Shown piece by piece: positions 41,642 to 50,849 of a DNA stretch of 50,849 nt. The stretch is taken from assembly GCA_028749235.1 (NCBI GenBank), contig JAQULS010000003.1, positions 1 through 50,849 on the forward strand, in the 5' to 3' direction. This DNA is from Acidobacteriota bacterium. GTDB lineage: Bacteria > Acidobacteriota > Aminicenantia > Aminicenantales > UBA4085. The translations under genes were made by a program, and so were the position numbers. Position 1 is the stretch's first letter, and each line of letters opens with the position of its first letter. The notes beneath the pieces are model-generated. The model was given only the letters and a program-made list of their open reading frames with translations, did no database searches and was not told the origin of the DNA.

Positions 41642-42145
41642 ATGAAATCGGAATCGCCGAATAAATATCCCCGGTTTTCTCTTGCGCGCCAAGACGCGGC
41701 CCTCGTCGAGCTCGTTGGAAAAACCGACTCCAGAACCCTGGCCGTCTGGGCCGTCGATTGCGTCGAACGTATTCTGCCGTATTTTGAGGAAAAATATCCG
41801 GGGGACCATCGCCCCCGAAATGCGATCCAAGCGCTCCAGGCCTGGATCCATACCGGGGTGTTCCGGATGGCCGACATACGCAAGGCTTCGCTGGCGGCTC
41901 ATGCCGCCGCTCGCGAAATCGGTGAGGATAACGCGGCTCGCTCCGCCGCCCGGGCCGCGGGTCAAGCGGCAGCGACGGCCCATGTCCCCGCTCATTCTCT
42001 TGGCGCCGCGAATTATTCCCTGCAGGCTGTCTTTAGAGCTTCCCTTCCCGCCGAAGCCGAGGCGGCGATTAATAAAGAGCGGGATTGGCAACGGAGCCGC
42101 TTGCTCGGATTAAGAGAAAAATCGGCTTCGGAGAAAATATATTAA
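41642..42145 (+). CDS. Putative immunity protein (Imm5-like), 167 aa
   Basis: This protein resembles the Imm5-type 'putative immunity protein' family. It has RTLAVWAVDCVERILPYFEEKYPGDHRPRNAI, then ALQAWIHTGVF, ADIRKASLAAHAAAREIG, ARSAARAAGQAAATAHV and a closing helix. It is all-helical, cytoplasmic and has no signal peptide. In polymorphic toxin systems such proteins neutralise a cognate toxin; no toxin or secretion gene is adjacent, so it is an orphan or has a housekeeping role. The start at 41642 follows the GCGGGCTTCAGCCC hairpin and lacks a strong ribosome site. Its position directly after repeat DNA fits acquisition by transfer. Confidence 0.68.
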   Translation: MKSESPNKYPRFSLARQDAALVELVGKTDSRTLAVWAVDCVERILPYFEEKYPGDHRPRNAIQALQAWIHTGVFRMADIRKASLAAHAAAREIGEDNAARSAARAAGQAAATAHVPAHSLGAANYSLQAVFRASLPAEAEAAINKERDWQRSRLLGLREKSASEKIY

Positions 42146-42190
42146 GGGCATTCGTCGCCGGGGGGGGCGCTCTCTCTCCCTGCCTTATAG

Positions 42191-42196
42191 TATAAT
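42191..42196 (+). promoter_or_regulatory. -10 element before ornithine aminotransferase
   Basis: A consensus TATAAT lies 33 bp upstream of the rocD ATG. The region about 17 bp further up is CT-rich and gives no good -35 box, so the promoter may need an activator. Confidence 0.4.
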
Positions 42197-42229
42197 AACC
42201 GCGATTTCGATCCGGACAAGGAGCTCTTT

Positions 42230-43438
42230 ATGAACACCAAGCAGTACATCGCCATCGAGGACAAGTACGGCGCCCACAACTACCATCCGTTGGACGTCGT
42301 CATCGACAAGGCCAAGGGCATTTGGGTCTGGGACGTCGACGGCCGCAAGTACATCGACTTCCTGAGCGCCTACTCGGCCGTCAACCAGGGCCATAACCAC
42401 CCCCGGATCATCAAGGCCCTCATGGCCCAGGCCCGCCGTCTGACCCTGACCTCGCGGGCCTTCCGCAACGATCAGTGGCCGCTGCTGGCCAAGGAGCTCT
42501 GCCAAATGGCCGGGTTCGACATGGTCCTGCCGATGAACTCGGGGGCCGAGGCGGTCGAGACCGCCGTCAAGGCCGCCCGCAAGTGGGGCTACCAGAAGAA
42601 GGGCATCGCCCAAGACCAGGCCGAGATCATCGTCTGCCAGAACAACTTCCACGGCCGGACAACCACGGTCATCAGCTTCTCCACCGAGCCGCTCTACCGC
42701 CGGGACTTCGGTCCTTTCACGCCCGGCTTCCCGGTCGTCCCATTCGGCGACGCCGAGGCGCTGGAACGGGCCATCACCCCGAACACGGCCGCCTTCCTTG
42801 TCGAGCCCATCCAGGCCGAAGCGGGCATCCTGATTCCCGCCCCCGGTTATCTGAAAAAGGTGCGCGAGATCTGCACGAAGAACAACGTGCTCTTCATCGC
42901 CGACGAGATCCAGACCGGCCTGGGCCGGACCGGCAAGCTCTTCGCCTTCCAGTACGAGGACGCCCGACCGGACATGATCGTCATCGGCAAATCGCTCGGA
43001 GGCGGCTGCATCCCCGTCTCCGCCGTCCTGGCCGACGAACCCGTCATGGGCGTCTTCAAGCCCGGCGAGCACGGCTCGACCTTCGGCGGCAACCCCCTGG
43101 CTTGCGCCGTAGCCCGCGAAGCGCTCCGGGTGATCAAGGAAGAAAAGCTGGTCGCCAACGCGGCCAAGATGGGCGCTTACTTCATGAAGAAGCTGAAGAC
43201 CCTCAAAAGCCGCCACATCAAGGACGTTCGGGGCAAGGGCCTGCTCATCGGCGTCGAGCTCTATCCGGAAGCCGGGGGCGCACGCCGCTACTGCGAAACG
43301 CTCGCCGCCGCCGGCCTGTTGTGCAAGGAAACCCACGACAATGTCATCCGGTTCGCCCCGCCGCTCATCATCGGGACCAAGGACCTCGACTGGGCCTTCG
43401 GGCGGATCGCCGAGGTTTTCGCCAAGCTCGAGAACTGA
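42230..43438 (+). CDS. rocD: Ornithine aminotransferase
   Basis: This 402-residue class III PLP aminotransferase converts ornithine to glutamate-5-semialdehyde. It begins IAIEDKYGAHNYHPLDVVI, which is typical of ornithine aminotransferase. It has SAYSAVNQGHNHP, the substrate region MNSGAEAVETAVKAARKWGY, FHGRT, the PLP-ring Asp in LFIADEIQTGLGRTG and the Schiff-base Lys254 in VIGKSLGGG. HGSTFGGNPLACAVA and FAPPLII close the active site. The length is normal. The ribosome site AAGGAG precedes the ATG. The DUF362 gene follows after 10 bp, probably in the same transcript. Arginine or proline catabolism is likely, but no other such gene is adjacent. Confidence 0.92.
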   Translation: MNTKQYIAIEDKYGAHNYHPLDVVIDKAKGIWVWDVDGRKYIDFLSAYSAVNQGHNHPRIIKALMAQARRLTLTSRAFRNDQWPLLAKELCQMAGFDMVLPMNSGAEAVETAVKAARKWGYQKKGIAQDQAEIIVCQNNFHGRTTTVISFSTEPLYRRDFGPFTPGFPVVPFGDAEALERAITPNTAAFLVEPIQAEAGILIPAPGYLKKVREICTKNNVLFIADEIQTGLGRTGKLFAFQYEDARPDMIVIGKSLGGGCIPVSAVLADEPVMGVFKPGEHGSTFGGNPLACAVAREALRVIKEEKLVANAAKMGAYFMKKLKTLKSRHIKDVRGKGLLIGVELYPEAGGARRYCETLAAAGLLCKETHDNVIRFAPPLIIGTKDLDWAFGRIAEVFAKLEN

Positions 43439-43448
43439 GGGGAACGCC

Positions 43449-44696
43449 ATGTCCAAATCCAAACGCGCTTACCGCTCCATGCCTCCGGAAAACAGCGTCG
43501 GCCGCCGCGATTTCTTTAAGGTCGGCGGCGCTCTCGGCGCCGGATTGATCATGTCCGGCCGCAGCCTCCTGGCGGCCCAGCAGCAAACTCAGCAGCCGCC
43601 GGTCAAACCGGCTGCGCCGGCGCCCAAACCCAAACCCAAGACCAACCTGGAAGACGCCTTCAAGGTCCCCAAGACCAAGTGGAGCCTGCCCGGGCCGTTT
43701 CCCGGCCGGGTGATCGAAGTTCATGATCCGGCCGCCATGCCCGACGGCAAGCCCGACGCCGCCGTGATCAAGGCCATGGTGGAGAAGGGGATCCGGGAGC
43801 TGACCGGCAAGAGCCTCAAGAAGAGCTTCGGCCTGTTCTTCAGCAAGAAGGATATCGTCGGCCTCAAGGTCAATCCCGTCGGGCCGGGGCTCATCAGCAC
43901 CCGGCTTGAGGTGGTCGACGCCGTCATCGGCTGGCTCGTGTCTTGCGGCCTGCCCCGCAAGAACATCATCATCTGGGACCGCTTCGACTACATGCTCAAG
44001 GACGCCGGCTTCACCCCCGAGCGCTATCCCGGCATCGGCATCGAGGGGCTGCAGACTATGGACGAGGCCGCGGCCGAGGGCAAGACCCAGGACAACAGCA
44101 AGTGGCTGAAATCCGACGGCCATCACGTCAGCGAGCCCGATTTTGACCAGGAAGTATTCTACTGGGCCGACGTCGAGGGGCCCAAGGACCTGCCTTACCT
44201 CAACCAGCACGTCTTCAACGGCAAACACTCCTACTTCGGCAAGCTGCTGACCAAGAAGCTGACCAAGATCATCAACCTGCCCGTGTTTAAAAACACCGGC
44301 AACGCCATCTCCATGGCCACCAAGAACATCGGCTATGGCGCCGTCTGCAACACCAACCGCCTTCATACGCCTCTTTTCCTGGACGTCTGCGTCGAGGTGC
44401 CGGCCTTCTGGCCGGTGCGCGACAAAATGGTTCTCAATATCACCGACGGCCTCCGGTCCCAGTACGACGGAGGCCCCGACAAGAACGCCAAGTTCGCCTA
44501 TATCGACAACCGGCTGTACTTCGCCTCCGATCCCTTCGCCCTGGACATGGTCTGCCATACCAGGATCGTGACCAAACGCAAGGAGATGGGGGTGGCGGTC
44601 AATGAGAATCCCCGCTTCACCGAGTACCTGCACAAGGCCGAGAAGCTGGGACTGGGGATCGCCGATCCGGCCAAGATCGCGCATGTCCGTGTCTAA
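43449..44696 (+). CDS. Tat-exported DUF362 protein, 415 aa
   Basis: The N-terminus has a twin-arginine signal (SVGRRDFFKVGGALGAGLIMS, Arg19-Arg20), so the protein is exported folded, usually with a bound cofactor. A Pro/Lys/Gln-rich linker follows, and then a DUF362 domain recognised by KDIVGLKVNPVGPG, the Asp in IIIWDRFDYMLKDAGF, and KLTKIINLPVFKNTG. No ferredoxin Cys clusters are seen in this copy. The function of DUF362 proteins is not established. The ATG at 43449 is preferred over the shadow start at 43341. It lies 10 bp after rocD and overlaps the next gene by 14 bp. Confidence 0.8.
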   Translation: MSKSKRAYRSMPPENSVGRRDFFKVGGALGAGLIMSGRSLLAAQQQTQQPPVKPAAPAPKPKPKTNLEDAFKVPKTKWSLPGPFPGRVIEVHDPAAMPDGKPDAAVIKAMVEKGIRELTGKSLKKSFGLFFSKKDIVGLKVNPVGPGLISTRLEVVDAVIGWLVSCGLPRKNIIIWDRFDYMLKDAGFTPERYPGIGIEGLQTMDEAAAEGKTQDNSKWLKSDGHHVSEPDFDQEVFYWADVEGPKDLPYLNQHVFNGKHSYFGKLLTKKLTKIINLPVFKNTGNAISMATKNIGYGAVCNTNRLHTPLFLDVCVEVPAFWPVRDKMVLNITDGLRSQYDGGPDKNAKFAYIDNRLYFASDPFALDMVCHTRIVTKRKEMGVAVNENPRFTEYLHKAEKLGLGIADPAKIAHVRV

Positions 44697-45606
44697 TGGA
44701 GCGTCCAGGGCGATAAGAGTCGCCGTGGGGCTGACCGCGGTCGCGGGACTTCTTCTGGGCGCGGCGGTCTTTGCATCCGGGAACGGATCGCTCGGGGCCG
44801 GCCAAGCCGCGTTCGTCCGGCCCGAGATCCCGGAACCGGCATTTGCGCCCGGGTGGGCCAAGTCGGATCCGCTCCGAACCTTTACCGGGCAGGATCTATT
44901 CAACCAGATCGACGGCGGAGCCGAACTGTTCCTGGAGTTCGGATTCGTCAAGCTCCGGGTTCAGGCCTATACCCGGGACAAGTCCGAACTGACCCTGAAT
45001 GCTTACGAGATGGAAAGTGCGGCCGCCGCCCTGGGCATTTATTTGATGAAGATGGGGAAGGAGACGCCCTTTCCCGAAGTGGCGGCCCGCAATTCCAGCG
45101 AAGACGCCCAGTTGACCATTCTCAAGGGAAGATATTTTATCCAAGTCGACAACATGGGCGATGCCCCGGCGGCCAAGGCCGAGGCCATAGCTTTAGCCGA
45201 CGCCTTCCTGTCCGCCGTCGCGGCGGAGACGTCAGCGACTCCACTCGACGCCCTCCCCGCCGAAGGCAGGATTCCCGGTTCCGAGCGGCTGATCCGCGGG
45301 CCTTACGGCTTGCAGCCATACTTTACGTTCGGGGATGGGGACAGCTTGTCGTTGGACGGCAAGATCTACGGCGCTCTGGCCGAATACCGGATGCCCGACG
45401 GCGCGGCATTTACGCGGTTGATCGTTCCTTATCCGGATTCCGCGGCGGCATCCGCGGCGCTGGCCCATTTGCGGGCCAACCTCGACTCCTATATCAAGGT
45501 CACGGCCGACCGCCCGGACGGCTTCGACTTCCTGGACTTCCAATCCCAGAAGGGAAGCATCAACCTCAAGGACGCCGTCCTCGACCTCCGTTTCAAGATC
45601 CGCTGA
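44683..45606 (+). CDS. Secreted or anchored protein, DUF6599-like, 307 aa
   Basis: A signal or anchor helix (IRVAVGLTAVAGLLLGAAVFASG) precedes a mature part with the stretch FTGQDLFNQIDGGAELFLEFGFVKLRVQAY and LNAYEMESAAAALGIYLMK. This looks like the DUF6599 group of periplasmic proteins; I make that link from memory of the motif and it is not certain. The second half repeats the pattern (AEYRMPDGAAFTRLIVPYPDSAAASAALAHLR). The start at 44683 lies inside the DUF362 gene with a 14-bp overlap, so the two are likely co-translated and may act together outside the cytoplasm. Confidence 0.65.
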   Translation: MSVSNGASRAIRVAVGLTAVAGLLLGAAVFASGNGSLGAGQAAFVRPEIPEPAFAPGWAKSDPLRTFTGQDLFNQIDGGAELFLEFGFVKLRVQAYTRDKSELTLNAYEMESAAAALGIYLMKMGKETPFPEVAARNSSEDAQLTILKGRYFIQVDNMGDAPAAKAEAIALADAFLSAVAAETSATPLDALPAEGRIPGSERLIRGPYGLQPYFTFGDGDSLSLDGKIYGALAEYRMPDGAAFTRLIVPYPDSAAASAALAHLRANLDSYIKVTADRPDGFDFLDFQSQKGSINLKDAVLDLRFKIR

Positions 45607-45628
45607 CGGGCCGGCATATTTTAATATC

Positions 45629-45658
45629 TTGATTCTCTTTTTCGTTCCGATGGATAAT
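45629..45658 (+). promoter_or_regulatory. Sigma-70-like promoter of the large secreted propeller
   Basis: TTGATT (45629-45634), an 18-bp spacer and GATAAT (45653-45658) are followed by a start near 45665, GAGGGAGGG at 45675-45683 and ATG at 45688. Confidence 0.45.
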
Positions 45659-45687
45659 TGATGTGGATTTTTTTGAGGGAGGGACTG

Positions 45688-47448
45688 ATGGTGAAACGCC
45701 GATGGATGCCCGCCGCGGCCGCGGCCTTGATGATCCTCGCCTCTTCCGGCGGCGCCGGCCAGTTCGGCCGGAGAACCGCTTCCCTGGCCTCTTCCGAATG
45801 GGTCTACGAGCTTGTCATGTCCGAAGGCGGTTGGGATCCCTATCAGATCGCCTCGGCCTCCGACGGAGGCGCTTTCGTCTTCTCCGATCGGATCGATAAC
45901 ATCACGAGAGATACCGAGGAGACCACCCCCTTCATCACGCGTCTCGACAGTCGGGGACGATCGGTCTGGCAGACCGCCTTCCTGATGATCGAGGAAGATG
46001 CCGAGACTCCGACCGGTATTTTCCCGACCGGGGATGGCGGATGCCTGGCGGGCCCCGGACATGCGATCCTGGCCAGACTGTCGGGGAGCGGCTCGGTCGT
46101 CTGGCACAAGCGCTATTGGGATCAGGCCCTCTCCCCGACCAATATAGGCTACCATTTCCGCTTCGTCCCCACCTCCGACGGGGGCGCCATCGGCACGGCG
46201 GGAGGGAACTTCGTGATCCGTGTCGGCCCCGACGGCGGGGTCCTCTGGGGAAAGAAATACTCACCCTCGTCCAGCTCTTTCCATTTCTGTTCGGCGGCTC
46301 CGGAAGACGGGCTTCTCCTGGCGAGCACGAGCCGAGACGGATTCCCCGTCTTCCTCCGGCTGGACTCCGAGGGCGGCATCCTGTGGCAGCGCGCTTACCG
46401 GCTCCCCGCGACAGCCACTGTCTACTCGGTCTTTCCCCGCGAGGACGGAGGCTTTCTCGTCCAGGGTTCCATTTCGCCTTCGAGCAAGATGTGGATCCTG
46501 CGGCTGGACAGCGCGGGCCAAGTCCTCTGGGGACGCACCTCTGAAATCGATTATTTTGGAGAGATCGTCCATCGCCAGGCCTTCGGCGCGGGCGGGGACG
46601 CCGTCCTGTCGGTCTCCCAAGGCCTGCTTCAGCTCGACGCGATGGGACAGGTGGTGTCCTCTTTCCCCGTGGCCATGAGAAATCATATTCGGGCCGCGTC
46701 GTCGGCAGCCGACGGCGGTTTCTACCTGGCGGGAAGGGACGGCATCGCCAAGACCGATGCCTCGGGCTCGGTCTCCGGCTGCTCGCTCCGGTCCGAAACG
46801 ACCTCGGGCTTAAGCCTTATAACCTGGACGGCCGAGAGCGTCTCCTTCACGAGCGAGACGATCAGCGTCGGCTTCGAGGACCTCCCATTCACGCCCCAAC
46901 CCCTGGCCGGAACCTGGTCCGCCGTCTGCCGGGACCCGAACTCCTTCTACTTGACCATGGTCGCGGCCGAAGGCGGCACGACCAATCCGCCTCCCGGCTT
47001 GACCAGCCTGGAGCGCGGCGCGGCGATCACGGTCGAAGCCATCGCCGAGGAACACTATGAGTTCGCCGAATGGACCGGTGACGTTCCGGAAGCCTTCCGG
47101 CTGTCCGCGGCGTTCCCGCTGACCATGGACGAGGACAAGACGCTGCAGCCGCATTTCCTGAAGATCCAGGCCCCGCTGAATCTGGCCGGCCGCCGCGTCG
47201 CGGCCCAACTCCGGTCCACCGCCTTTGACATTCTGACCTGGACGCCCCATCCCGAGAACCGGAACGTGGAGAAATACCGCATCTTCTCCGTCCCGGACGG
47301 CGTCGAGATGCTCCTTGCGGAGGTCCCCGCCGCGATGCTTACCTACGTCAACCGAAAAGCGGCCCGGACGTCGCCGGAAGAGTACGCCGTCTGCGCCGTC
47401 ACGGAGTCCGGCCGCGAAGGAGCTCGGGCGACGGTTACGGTCCAGTAG
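45688..47448 (+). CDS. Large secreted beta-propeller with InlB-like repeat and fibronectin-like end, 586 aa
   Basis: A signal peptide (KRRWMPAAAAALMILASSGGAG) is followed by about seven blades with repeats of the form DGGAFVF..ITRLDSRGRSVWQTAF, DGGAIGTA..VIRVGPDGGVLWGKKY and DGGFLVQG..ILRLDSAGQVLWGR. This Asp-Gly-Gly/Leu-Trp pattern is typical of proteins that report 'record' or PQQ-like blades. After residue 430 comes a divergent InlB B-repeat (YEFAEWTGDVPEAF), then a fibronectin-III-like stretch. The architecture is that of a surface or secreted adhesion or binding protein. The start at 45688 has the ribosome site GAGGGAGGG; the longer frame to 45658 is rejected. There is no sorting signal at the C-terminus. 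Confidence 0.75.
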   Translation: MVKRRWMPAAAAALMILASSGGAGQFGRRTASLASSEWVYELVMSEGGWDPYQIASASDGGAFVFSDRIDNITRDTEETTPFITRLDSRGRSVWQTAFLMIEEDAETPTGIFPTGDGGCLAGPGHAILARLSGSGSVVWHKRYWDQALSPTNIGYHFRFVPTSDGGAIGTAGGNFVIRVGPDGGVLWGKKYSPSSSSFHFCSAAPEDGLLLASTSRDGFPVFLRLDSEGGILWQRAYRLPATATVYSVFPREDGGFLVQGSISPSSKMWILRLDSAGQVLWGRTSEIDYFGEIVHRQAFGAGGDAVLSVSQGLLQLDAMGQVVSSFPVAMRNHIRAASSAADGGFYLAGRDGIAKTDASGSVSGCSLRSETTSGLSLITWTAESVSFTSETISVGFEDLPFTPQPLAGTWSAVCRDPNSFYLTMVAAEGGTTNPPPGLTSLERGAAITVEAIAEEHYEFAEWTGDVPEAFRLSAAFPLTMDEDKTLQPHFLKIQAPLNLAGRRVAAQLRSTAFDILTWTPHPENRNVEKYRIFSVPDGVEMLLAEVPAAMLTYVNRKAARTSPEEYAVCAVTESGREGARATVTVQ

Positions 47449-47515
47449 GGCGGCTATTCGCTTGTCGAGAACGCGGCCAGGCGTGTTTCGCTCTTGAATC
47501 GTTGCCAGAGAAGCT

Positions 47516-48397
47516 TCAATCGAGCGCCGGACGCATGGGCCGCAGGGAGATCGCCATGGCCGCGGCCAGGATGACGGTTCCCCCGAGGATGATCCGGAAA
47601 GAGGGAATCTCGCCCAGGAAGGCCAGGGCCAGGGCGATGCCGTAGACCGGCTCGAGCGAGGCGATGATGCTGGCGGTCTGGGCCGGGATCATCCGCAGGC
47701 CGTCGATAAACAAGGTGTGCGCTCCGGCCGTGCAGACGATCCCCAGAAGCGCCAGAAGCCCGATGTCTCCGGCCGAAAGCTCCGGCCGAACGAACAGAAG
47801 CGCCGGGCCAAGGACGAGGGCGGCGGCCGTATCCTGACGGAAGGCGATGGTCATACTGTCGTAGCGGGCGGTCAGTTTCCGGTTGAAGATGCTCAGGACC
47901 GCGAACGTCAAGCCGGCGCCCATTCCCAGGAGAACGCCCCGGAACATGCCGTCGTTCCAGGCGAAACGGGGCACGATCAGGTAGACGCCCAGGAGGCAAA
48001 ATCCGGAGAAAACGAGGGCAACCGGATCGAGTCGCTTCCGGGACAGGACCGGTTCGAGAAGAGCCGTAAAGACGGGGAAAACGGAATAAGAGAGAAGGCC
48101 GACGGCCACCGTCGAGACCTGAACGGACAGGAAAAACAGGGTCCAATGCGAGGCCAGGAGTATCCCCAGCCCGAGGAACAGCCAACGATCGGAGGCCGGG
48201 CCCGGCCGGGACGGCCGTTTCCGCGCGAACCGTACGGCGCCTAACGCCAGGCTGGCGAAAACGACCCGGCCCAGGACGATGATCAGGGGAGAGACGGCCA
48301 GCCATTTGCCGAACAGCCCGGCCAGGCCGAAAAGGAGAACGGCGCCGTGGATCTCGAGAAGAGGGGAGGCCGGCCGGCGGATGTCTTCATCCGTCAT
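47516..48397 (-). CDS. DMT-superfamily EamA transporter, 293 aa
   Basis: Ten membrane segments in two EamA halves mark this as a drug/metabolite transporter, a group that exports amino acids and other small metabolites. Typical elements are LFGLAGLFGKWLAVSPLIIVLGRVVFA at the start, STVAVGLLSYSVFPVFTALLEPVL closing the first half, and QTASIIASLEPVYGIALALAFLGE in the second. The start at 48397 overlaps the stop of the preceding gene by 4 bp (ATGA), so both are translated from one message. The frame to 49174 is a shadow of that gene. The substrate is unknown. Confidence 0.85.
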   Translation of the reverse strand: MTDEDIRRPASPLLEIHGAVLLFGLAGLFGKWLAVSPLIIVLGRVVFASLALGAVRFARKRPSRPGPASDRWLFLGLGILLASHWTLFFLSVQVSTVAVGLLSYSVFPVFTALLEPVLSRKRLDPVALVFSGFCLLGVYLIVPRFAWNDGMFRGVLLGMGAGLTFAVLSIFNRKLTARYDSMTIAFRQDTAAALVLGPALLFVRPELSAGDIGLLALLGIVCTAGAHTLFIDGLRMIPAQTASIIASLEPVYGIALALAFLGEIPSFRIILGGTVILAAAMAISLRPMRPALD

Positions 48398-49152
48398 CGC
48401 ATGAGACCCAGGGCGTAGAAGATCCCCAGCAGGACGGGCTGGTGAATGACGTAGATCCACAGAGAATAGCGGCCGGCCGCGTTGAACAGCGGAACGGGGC
48501 GGCCTTTCGGCAGCAGGCTCCGGCGTGAGGCGTAGAGCTTTTTTCCGGCCGCGGACCCGACCAGGAACACTCCGAACCAGGGCAGAAGGGGGAAATAGTC
48601 GAATGACGCGTAGGCGTAGCTGGTGAGGCCGAAGGGAAGGAGCCAATCGAAGCGGATGGGCGTATTCCGGAGAGCCAGGGGAACGGCGAAGCTCAGGCCG
48701 AAGACGATCCCGGCGGCGGCCAGGCATTTCAGGGGCCCGGCTTTCTCCAGGGTCGCGCCGTAGAGCAGTATGCAAACGGCCAGGCAGTGGAGGATGCCGA
48801 AATGGATGGTTTCCTCCGGGCTGAAGACATAGCTGGCCGCCGTGACGAGAAGCGCCACCCCCAGAAGCTTCAGGCCGCGCCGGAAATTGCTCCGGGTCAG
48901 GCTGCAACTCACTCCGCACAGGACGACGAAGAGCCCGGCGAAGACATCGACCGCGATCCGGAAGGGGCCGGATTGCAGATCGAACGCGATGCCGAGGACG
49001 CTCTTGATCCCCGCCAGCTCGGTCAGGTCGTAGCCGAAGTGGTAGGCGACCATGAGGATGATGGCCAGGCCGCGCAGAAAGTCGATTTCCCAAATCCGGT
49101 CCGCGGCTTTCCGGGAACGGGCCGGCTTCCGGTTCGTCTCGGGCATGAACAT
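48394..49152 (-). CDS. DUF1624/heparan-alpha-glucosaminide N-acetyltransferase-like membrane protein, 252 aa
   Basis: This polytopic protein (about seven helices) resembles the DUF1624 family related to heparan-alpha-glucosaminide N-acetyltransferases. The N-terminal signature WEIDFLRGLAIILMVAYHFGYDL holds the conserved Arg and His, and the C-terminal SLWIYVIHQPVLLG closes the family core. It may transfer acetyl groups across the membrane to a sugar, but the acceptor is not known. The start at 49152 (MFMPE) or 49146 (MPETN) follows a GGAGAGATG ribosome site. A TATAAT on the minus strand at 49166-49171 may be its -10 box. It is followed by the DMT exporter with a 4-bp overlap. Confidence 0.75.
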   Translation of the reverse strand: MFMPETNRKPARSRKAADRIWEIDFLRGLAIILMVAYHFGYDLTELAGIKSVLGIAFDLQSGPFRIAVDVFAGLFVVLCGVSCSLTRSNFRRGLKLLGVALLVTAASYVFSPEETIHFGILHCLAVCILLYGATLEKAGPLKCLAAAGIVFGLSFAVPLALRNTPIRFDWLLPFGLTSYAYASFDYFPLLPWFGVFLVGSAAGKKLYASRRSLLPKGRPVPLFNAAGRYSLWIYVIHQPVLLGIFYALGLMR

Positions 49153-49184
49153 CTCTCCGGGGTCGATTATACACGAAATAATCT

Positions 49185-49214
49185 TTGCGGGGGCGGCCGA
49201 ACCTGTGCTAATCT
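49185..49214 (+). promoter_or_regulatory. Weak promoter candidate for dnaX
   Basis: TTGCGG (49185-49190), an 18-bp spacer and TAATCT (49209-49214) lie about 50 bp before dnaX. The -10 box is poor, so the call is tentative. Confidence 0.3.
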
Positions 49215-49266
49215 ATAGCATCCCTGGACAGAGGAATTCTCCTGCTCCGAGGGAACCACAACGCAT

Positions 49267-50739
<1,473 letters not shown>

Positions 50740-50743
50740 ACCG

Positions 50744-50849
50744 ATGAAGGGACTCGGCGACATCAACAAAATGCTGAAGACGGCCAAGGAAATGCAGGAA
50801 CGGATGCAGAAGGAGCTGGCCGAGATGCGGGTTGAAGGCAGCAGCGGCG
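50744..50849 (+). CDS. ybaB: YbaB/EbfC nucleoid-associated protein, N-terminal part
   Basis: The first 35 codons of a YbaB/EbfC family DNA-binding protein are present before the window ends: MKGLGDINKMLKTAKEMQ, then ERMQKELAEMRVEGSSG. The opening helix matches the family (about 100 aa when complete). It starts 4 bp after the dnaX stop, the conserved dnaX-ybaB(-recR) operon order, with AGGAGAAG as ribosome site. Confidence 0.9.
   Translation, partial: MKGLGDINKMLKTAKEMQERMQKELAEMRVEGSSG

Noticed and set aside
49153-49266. Signal recognition particle RNA gene before dnaX
   Set aside because: Some genomes carry it here, but the 114-bp gap shows no GGAAGCA-type loop or long complementary arms.

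Overview
This window is a GC-rich chromosomal segment from a Gram-negative bacterium. The Gram-negative call rests on the TolC, RND and membrane-fusion efflux proteins, a TonB-type domain and many secreted propeller proteins. No marker gene fixes the lineage. The mix of VPS10/sortilin-type repeat proteins, several '6-bladed propeller' secreted proteins, an SGLT-type symporter, peptide and amino-acid catabolic genes, and short palindromes starting GGGGT(C/A) would suit an uncultured Acidobacteriota or Aminicenantes-type fermenter. That placement is inference. No rRNA, CRISPR array, prophage or complete insertion sequence is visible.

Layout. 1-6950: a gene end, a 1118-aa GH13 enzyme, YbaK-type deacylase and a secreted VPS10/BNR protein. 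6951-11817: a perfect 28-bp-arm palindrome, a two-gene ABC exporter with a sigma-54-like promoter, an SGLT-type symporter and a small SH3-like protein. 11870-15244 (minus): histidine ammonia-lyase with an unusual Ser-Ser-Gly cofactor motif, and a TonB-domain protein. 15337-31786 (plus): ECF sigma factor, anti-sigma factor, two propeller proteins, then adaptor, TolC, a third propeller, an unrecognised 607-aa membrane protein and two different RND pumps. 31778-36843: a second palindrome, a D-cysteine desulfhydrase-like enzyme, hflC/hflK, thrC, a third palindromic cluster and tadA. 36954-41641: a fourth propeller, tRNA-Ser(CGA), a class C serine hydrolase, homoserine dehydrogenase, tRNA-Ser(GGA) and a repeat-rich intergenic block. 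41642-47448: an orphan Imm5-like protein, ornithine aminotransferase, a Tat-exported DUF362 protein, a secreted protein and a large secreted propeller protein. 47516-50849: a DMT exporter and a DUF1624-type membrane protein (minus), then dnaX and the start of ybaB.

The main candidate for a coherent system is 15337-31786. An ECF sigma/anti-sigma pair precedes a run of same-strand genes in which secreted propeller proteins sharing a GQGPGE signature are interleaved with a complete tripartite efflux machine that has two dissimilar RND subunits. The second theme is a family of REP/RAYT-like palindromes that sit exactly on gene edges (two at stop codons, one at a start codon), with no transposase in the window.
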